A program made the position numbers and the translations under genes. The notes beneath the pieces were generated by a model. It was not told where the DNA came from. It saw only the letters and a program-made list of their open reading frames with translations, and made no database searches. 5,419 bases of DNA, from assembly GCA_943325435.2 (NCBI GenBank), contig CALPPK020000112.1, forward strand, positions 1 to 5,419, in the 5' to 3' direction. Of the stretch, positions 1 to 5,419 are shown piece after piece. Source of the stretch: Bifidobacterium breve (GTDB taxonomy: Bacteria; Actinomycetota; Acidimicrobiia; Acidimicrobiales; Ilumatobacteraceae). Within the stretch, counting starts at the first letter, position 1; each line of letters begins with the position of its first letter.

Positions 1-1746
<1,746 letters not shown>

Positions 1747-1759
1747 GAATTGGTGTGAG

Positions 1760-1777
1760 TGTTAACTCTGTGTAAAC
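1760..1777 (-). promoter_or_regulatory. 11-bp-spaced direct repeat, copy A (upstream of glnK)
   Basis: GTTTACA and GTTAACA on the minus strand with starts exactly 11 bases apart. The element lies just past the antiporter stop codon, 134-151 bases upstream of the glnK start. It matches the element at 4790-4807 at 15 of 18 positions. Direct repeats with one helical turn between units are typical of OmpR/PhoB-type regulators; PHO boxes of Streptomyces (GTTCACC units, 11-base period) are the closest known pattern. Confidence 0.45.
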
Positions 1778-1789
1778 GGGCCCTGAGAA

Positions 1790-4453
1790 CTAAGAAAGGA
1801 GTTCAGTGATGCGTTGCAGAGCTTGCGGGCCCAACTTGCGCCCGTGCCGCGTTGAGACTTCAAAGCGGTCAGATACATCGTCACCTTGGGTAGAGATATG
1901 GGCATGGTGAACATTTGTCTTCGCTTTTGCGAAAGCAGTTGCAACAGCCTGCACTAGCCCAGGTTGATCAGCGCCCGTAACTCGAATCACGCTGTGCCAC
2001 GGATGAGCGTCGTTATCAAGACTGATTGTGAGTCGTGATTGATTGTTGTTAATGAGGCGTCTTGGTGCATCGAGCCGGCGCTTTAAGCGATTCTCTAATT
2101 CAAACGCGATTTGAACGGCATTCGGCTTTTGTGGAGAGTTCACAACGAATGAGTCGAGGACAGCTTCATCTGGCCAAGTGGCTAGATCTGCACTGACAAT
2201 TTCCAGGCCACGTTCGGCGAGTACTGCGCAAATACGTGCGAGAAGTCCTCTCATGTCGCGTGTTGCGATGTTGATAGTCCATTGACCACTTTGCTGCGTG
2301 CCTTCAACACTCACTCGAACTTTGCCGGAACGTGGTGCTGGTTCAACGAGTGTTGCGTGGCGCACCAAAGTTTCTGGTTCGTGGGCGAGTATGTACACAG
2401 CTGCAGCATGTCGTAAGCGGTCGAGAACTTGCGGGTCAGAAGTCAATGACATTGCTTCGCTTCGCCGAACGGATTCAACAGAACCTTCAATGCCTTCAAT
2501 AAGTTCTGGATGCGCAAGAAGTTCTTGTACGCCCGTCGTGATGTCTAGCAATTTCGGATATTGCCAATCTTCAAGGTTGCCTCGAGCTTCTGTCAGCATT
2601 CGGCACTGTTCAACCATCAGTGGAGAACCGAGGAAGTCAGCCAACTGAGCCATGTTTCGTGCGTTGTTTTCAATCGTTTCGGATGAAGCGGCTGTATGCA
2701 AAAGTGCACTTGCTGCAACCAAGGCTCGAATTTGTTGTGCAACATTCTCTGGGAAAACCAATCGATTGATCATTCCAATTGCTGGACTGTCATCTGAAAA
2801 ATCAAGAACAAAGGCAGCAAATAAAATTGCTGAATCCGAAAATGAATTTCGACCAACTCGTTCTCGAAGTGTTTCAACTGTTGGCATTTGCACTGAATGC
2901 GTTGGGTCTAGTTCGGAAGCATCACCTCGACGGGCACGAATCGCTTTATCTATTTCTGGCATTGCACGTCCGACAATGTTGGTGACTTCCAGAAATCTCC
3001 ACGAGCGGGCGTTTCCTCGAACCAACACTTCATAGAGCAATTGCGAAGTCGCAAGGTCCCATGTCAACTCAACTGAACGGTTGGCGTGCATCCAATCGAG
3101 TAGCGCATCGTTTGGTTGAGCCCGGGATGCAAGCAAAGAGGCTTGAAGGCCAAGTGAAAGAACTAGAGAAGGCGGCGGGTTGCCTTGAAGTTGAACTTCA
3201 TCGTTGTTGATTACCAGCCAACCGCCGGCGGGTTCCTCGGTAATTAGAGAAGCGTCTAATGCGGTGGCAGTTTCTTCTGCGTGTTCGATGCGCCAGCGAA
3301 GTAGCGGTGGGGTAATCACAGTGGTCAAAAGAACTACCAGTAAGACGACTGCGTATAAGTCGTCATCAAAGACTCCGACAGCCACTCCGATTGACGCGAA
3401 GATCAGACCAACTTCGCCGCGTGGAATCATTCCCAAACCGATTAGTAACTTGTCGGCATTTGTGCCTCGCGCTCCGAGTGCAGCCACCACCTTTCCGAAG
3501 ATGGCAATGATGGTGAGAATTGCTGCAACAAATAGAACATGACCAGAGAAGAACTTGGTGACGTCGGTGTCAATACCAATCTGTAAGAAGAAGACCGGAA
3601 TAAAGATGGCACCAAGAGATTTAAAGTCTCTTGAAATTCGATCATGTTGAGGAGTGCGAGACAGCGCTGTGCCTGCGATGAATGCCCCAATGATTGGTGC
3701 AAGTTGTGCACCGCTGGCTGCTGCTGAGAATCCGAAAGTTAGGCCGGCCGCGAGAACTCCGATAGTCGCTGGTGAAACTGCCCGTTCGCCAATGAGTGCG
3801 AACAAGCGGGGGACAACCAGAATTCCGATGCCACCGGCAACGGCAATGAACCCAACAGCAATTCCTATGGTGCTCGCAACGCCAGCCAGATCAACTGACC
3901 CTTGCTGAACAATTCGAGTGACAACGGTCAGGATGATGAGGCCAAAAACGTCATCAGCAACTGCCGCGCCGAGAACTATGCGTGCTTCAGTAGATGACAG
4001 TGCTCGCAAGTCACCGAACACTCGAGCAGTAATGCCCACGCTGGTTGCAGCGAGTGCGGCTCCGAGGAACAGCGATGCATTGAATGATTCACCAAGAACC
4101 GAGCCAGCCAAGACGCCAGACGACATGGGGACCACTACGCCGATAATGGCAACGAGCATGGAAGCGCGTCCCACTTTTCTCAGTTCGGTGAGGTCCATCT
4201 CGAGGCCGACTTCAGCCAACAAAATAATTACGCCAACTTCTGCCAAGATGCGCATTGCGTCGCTGGGGTCAATGAGGCCAAGCATCGATGGGCCAATGAC
4301 GATGCCTGCGATGATTTCGCCGAGCACGGCGGGAACCCGAATGCGTTCAAACAGTTCGGCTGCAATCTTGGCAACAATGAGAATGATCGCAAGGTCGGTG
4401 AATATTGAGCCGTAGTCAATGGCGCCGCCTGCGGCTAGTAGCGCTGTATTCAC
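1790..4453 (-). CDS. CPA2 cation/proton antiporter fused to a GlnD-like HD-ACT-ACT module
   Basis: Predicted inner-membrane ion/proton antiporter with a large cytosolic sensor. Residues ~15-385 form the 12-13 membrane helices of the Na_H_Exchanger (CPA2) fold: VPAVLGEIIAG near 40-50, GAAVADD with the paired aspartates D167-D168 as in electrogenic NapA-type exchangers (KefC has QD), K321 in GKVVAALGAR, and GMIPRGEVGLI at 341-351. KefB/C would next have a KTN/RCK domain with a glycine-rich nucleotide-binding motif; none is seen. Instead residues ~408-887 resemble GlnD after its nucleotidyltransferase: linker, degenerate HD domain, two ACT domains. The frame is open throughout, so this is one gene and not an assembly join. 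The GTG at 4453 is the only start in its open frame (a stop lies at 4471-4469), 8 bases after the regulator's stop; no strong ribosome site is seen, so coupling is likely. Ion (Na+, K+) and the signal sensed are not known. Confidence 0.9.
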   Translation of the reverse strand: MNTALLAAGGAIDYGSIFTDLAIILIVAKIAAELFERIRVPAVLGEIIAGIVIGPSMLGLIDPSDAMRILAEVGVIILLAEVGLEMDLTELRKVGRASMLVAIIGVVVPMSSGVLAGSVLGESFNASLFLGAALAATSVGITARVFGDLRALSSTEARIVLGAAVADDVFGLIILTVVTRIVQQGSVDLAGVASTIGIAVGFIAVAGGIGILVVPRLFALIGERAVSPATIGVLAAGLTFGFSAAASGAQLAPIIGAFIAGTALSRTPQHDRISRDFKSLGAIFIPVFFLQIGIDTDVTKFFSGHVLFVAAILTIIAIFGKVVAALGARGTNADKLLIGLGMIPRGEVGLIFASIGVAVGVFDDDLYAVVLLVVLLTTVITPPLLRWRIEHAEETATALDASLITEEPAGGWLVINNDEVQLQGNPPPSLVLSLGLQASLLASRAQPNDALLDWMHANRSVELTWDLATSQLLYEVLVRGNARSWRFLEVTNIVGRAMPEIDKAIRARRGDASELDPTHSVQMPTVETLRERVGRNSFSDSAILFAAFVLDFSDDSPAIGMINRLVFPENVAQQIRALVAASALLHTAASSETIENNARNMAQLADFLGSPLMVEQCRMLTEARGNLEDWQYPKLLDITTGVQELLAHPELIEGIEGSVESVRRSEAMSLTSDPQVLDRLRHAAAVYILAHEPETLVRHATLVEPAPRSGKVRVSVEGTQQSGQWTINIATRDMRGLLARICAVLAERGLEIVSADLATWPDEAVLDSFVVNSPQKPNAVQIAFELENRLKRRLDAPRRLINNNQSRLTISLDNDAHPWHSVIRVTGADQPGLVQAVATAFAKAKTNVHHAHISTQGDDVSDRFEVSTRHGRKLGPQALQRITELLS
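1793..3232 (-). other. GlnD-like regulatory module (linker, dead HD, ACT1, ACT2) within the antiporter gene
   Basis: Residues ~408-887 of the fusion. The linker (about 410-510) contains GWLVINNDEVQL and FLEVTNIVGRAMPE, matching the stretch between nucleotidyltransferase and HD in actinobacterial GlnD, where a sequence like LLGRLLPEW is found. The HD part (about 512-645) keeps the layout but not the metal ligands. ACT1 (about 724-800) has RDMRGLLARICAVLAERGL and SADLATW; ACT2 (about 807-887) has LDNDAHPWHSVIRV, DQPGL, HHAHIST, DRFEV and GRKL, which follow GlnD ACT2 block for block. In GlnD the ACT pair senses glutamine. The module's origin from GlnD is inferred by eye from these aligned motifs. 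Confidence 0.78.
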
Positions 4454-4461
4454 GGTCTCAG

Positions 4462-4746
4462 TTATATCTCACGCGAGAGCAGTATCTCGGCCGCTTTATG
4501 TGCTTCATCAGACAGCATCCAGCCTCTGCGGCGAACCGTAACAATGCTGTCAACGCCTAGAACCTTTCGTAAGACCACCAATGAAGAGTCCGCTCTTCTG
4601 GCTGAGACGTTGTCGAGGCCAGCCAGCCGAAGAATGGACTCGCGGCTGACGACCCGACCCTTGGCATCTAACAAAACCCGAAGAATAGATAGGTCAGTCT
4701 CAGAAAGGAGGCCAGGAGTCTGAACGTGGCTGACGGAATCGGGCAT
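4462..4746 (-). CDS. Stand-alone winged-helix regulator (OmpR/PhoB-type DNA-binding domain)
   Basis: A 94-residue protein that is almost only a Trans_reg_C winged helix. LLSETDLSILRVLLDAKGRV (13-32) matches the entry strand and first helix of the PhoB domain, SRESILRLAG (34-43) the second helix, ARRADSSLVVLRKVLG (49-64) the recognition helix, and SIVTVRRRGWML (67-78) the wing hairpin. There is no receiver domain, so it is not a classical response regulator; similar winged helices also occur fused to uroporphyrinogen-III synthase in actinobacteria. I chose the ATG at 4746 because a TAnnnT box lies 6 bases upstream, fitting leaderless expression, and because the domain starts right after. Starts at 4815 (ATG) or 4860 (TTG) would add 23 or 38 residues without domain character, with no ribosome site, and would leave little or no room for a promoter. 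It probably controls the antiporter and perhaps glnK-amt; the target is inferred. Confidence 0.75.
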   Translation of the reverse strand: MPDSVSHVQTPGLLSETDLSILRVLLDAKGRVVSRESILRLAGLDNVSARRADSSLVVLRKVLGVDSIVTVRRRGWMLSDEAHKAAEILLSREI

Positions 4747-4752
4747 ACAGCA

Positions 4753-4758
4753 ACCATA
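4753..4758 (-). promoter_or_regulatory. Candidate -10 box for a leaderless regulator transcript
   Basis: TATGGT on the minus strand matches TAnnnT and ends 6 bases before the ATG at 4746, which would place the transcription start on the start codon. Leaderless messages are common in actinobacteria. No clear -35 is present; the direct-repeat element at 4790-4807 lies upstream and may serve an activator. Confidence 0.4.
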
Positions 4759-4789
4759 TGAGTGGAGTTTTTCCAGTCTGTCTGCCCCC

Positions 4790-4807
4790 TGTGAACGGTG
4801 TGTAAAC
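4790..4807 (-). promoter_or_regulatory. 11-bp-spaced direct repeat, copy B (upstream of the regulator)
   Basis: GTTTACA and GTTCACA on the minus strand, 11 bases apart, 44-61 bases upstream of the regulator ATG at 4746. It shares 15 of 18 bases with the element at 1760-1777. The position suits an activator or autoregulation site for an OmpR-type protein. If the regulator instead started at 4815 this site would lie inside its coding sequence. Confidence 0.45.
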
Positions 4808-4810
4808 AGA

Positions 4811-4827
4811 CACATTCGTTCAATGTG
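4811..4827. promoter_or_regulatory. Palindromic operator candidate in the divergent region
   Basis: CACATT, five-base spacer, AATGTG: two perfect 6-base arms. It lies 36-52 bases upstream of the acyl-CoA dehydrogenase start and next to the direct repeat of the divergent gene. The size fits a dimeric repressor such as a TetR or GntR family protein, often found controlling acyl-CoA dehydrogenases. No such regulator is encoded in the window. Confidence 0.4.
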
Positions 4828-4862
4828 CGGAATTGCCTCGTTGTACGACAGAATTACCAACC

Positions 4863-5419
4863 ATGGAACTTACCTACGCCCCCGAAGATGAACTGTTCCG
4901 CGCCGAAATCCGTGCGTGGCTCCAAGAGAACCTACCGAAAGGTTGGTTCGACAAAGGTTTCGAAATGAGCAACGACGCTCGCGACAAGTTCAACAAAGAA
5001 TGGCCGGGCAAATTGTTCGAAGGCGGATGGATCTGCGCAACTTGGCCAAAGGAATATGGCGGCAAAGGACTTTCAACAATGCAAGGTGTTGTGTTGTCAG
5101 AAGAGTTTGCAAATGCAAAAGCTCCGATGCGTGCCGACTTCTTCGGTGACACTCTTGTTGGCCCAACACTTCTTCAGTGGGGAACAGAAGAGCAGAAGAA
5201 GGAATTTCTTCCACAAATTCTTAACGGCCAAATGCGTTGGTGCCAGGGTTTCTCCGAGCCAAACTCCGGTTCTGACCTTGCAAGTTTGAAGACAACTGCT
5301 GTTCTTGACGGCGATGAATGGATCATTAACGGCCAGAAGGTATGGACCACACAAGGTCACCACGCCGACTATTGCTTCCTTCTCACACGTACTGACCCTG
5401 ATGCACCAAAGCACAAGGG
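4863..5419 (+). CDS. Acyl-CoA dehydrogenase, N-terminal part (cut by window)
   Basis: FAD enzyme that introduces an alpha-beta double bond into an acyl-CoA thioester, passing electrons to an electron-transfer flavoprotein; cytosolic. The visible 185 codons cover the N-terminal helical domain (about 5-120) and most of the middle beta domain. Diagnostic blocks are WPKEYGG (61-67), LLQWGTEEQKKEFLP (103-117), the family signature WCQGFSEPNSGSDLA (126-140) and INGQKVWTTQGHHADY (155-170), where the WTT segment contacts FAD. The catalytic glutamate lies in the missing C-terminal domain, so chain length or substrate class (fatty acid, branched acid or steroid side chain, as in the many actinobacterial FadE proteins) cannot be set. 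The ATG at 4863 has no recognisable ribosome site (the message may be leaderless). It is divergent from the nitrogen cluster and probably unrelated to it. Confidence 0.95.
   Translation, partial: MELTYAPEDELFRAEIRAWLQENLPKGWFDKGFEMSNDARDKFNKEWPGKLFEGGWICATWPKEYGGKGLSTMQGVVLSEEFANAKAPMRADFFGDTLVGPTLLQWGTEEQKKEFLPQILNGQMRWCQGFSEPNSGSDLASLKTTAVLDGDEWIINGQKVWTTQGHHADYCFLLTRTDPDAPKHK

Noticed and set aside
2684..2911. An active HD phosphohydrolase.
   Set aside because: The His-Asp motif and the His-His pair are replaced (L550, A581, S582), so catalysis is not supported.
3200..3300. A KTN/RCK nucleotide-binding domain, as in KefB/KefC, after the membrane part.
   Set aside because: No glycine-rich Rossmann motif follows residue 390; the sequence goes straight to the GlnD-like linker.
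3918..4415. A 165-codon plus-strand open frame.
   Set aside because: It lies antisense to the antiporter membrane domain, is rich in Met, Thr, Ser and Pro in a way typical of antisense frames, and resembles no family.
4747..4860. Longer forms of the small regulator starting at TTG 4860 or ATG 4815.
   Set aside because: The extra residues show no domain character, no ribosome site is present, and the TTG start would leave only 2 bases between it and the divergent dehydrogenase ATG. Kept only as an alternative.
5097..5414. A 105-codon minus-strand open frame at the right end.
   Set aside because: It is antisense to the acyl-CoA dehydrogenase, whose signature blocks are unmistakable on the plus strand.

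Overview
This window looks like an actinobacterial chromosome of intermediate base composition (roughly half G+C by eye). The evidence is the type of acyl-CoA dehydrogenase, the GlnD-like sequence that resembles actinobacterial GlnD, GTG starts, and one apparently leaderless gene. A freshwater or marine member of the Acidimicrobiia is my best guess, but it is inferred from style and not proven.

Layout: four genes lie on the minus strand and are read right to left. They are a small stand-alone winged-helix regulator (4746-4462), an 887-residue membrane protein (4453-1790), a PII signal protein (GTG start at 1626, stop at 1288) and an ammonium transporter (start at 1298, running off the left edge). 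The regulator and membrane protein are 8 bases apart. A 163-base gap with possible regulatory sites follows, and then the PII and transporter genes overlap by 11 bases. On the plus strand an acyl-CoA dehydrogenase starts at 4863 and runs off the right edge. A 116-base divergent region separates it from the regulator.

The main discovery is the 887-residue protein. Its first ~390 residues are a CPA2-type cation/proton antiporter. Its remaining ~480 residues look like the C-terminal part of GlnD, the PII-modifying enzyme: the linker after the nucleotidyltransferase, an HD domain that has lost most of its metal ligands, and two tandem ACT domains. The nucleotidyltransferase is absent. This part sits where KefB/KefC-type proteins carry a nucleotide-binding KTN/RCK domain. 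Together with the adjacent glnK-amt pair it suggests an ion antiporter gated by glutamine or another nitrogen signal, tied to ammonium uptake. I know of no described system with this architecture.

Two 18-base sites matching at 15 of 18 positions, each made of 7-base direct repeats spaced 11 bases apart, lie upstream of the regulator-antiporter unit (4790-4807) and upstream of glnK-amt (1760-1777). This suggests that one OmpR-type regulator controls both units. A second, GlnR-box-like element (1709-1746) lies nearer to glnK. No RNA genes, mobile elements, CRISPR arrays or convincing terminators were seen, and no stretch above 300 bases lacks a gene.
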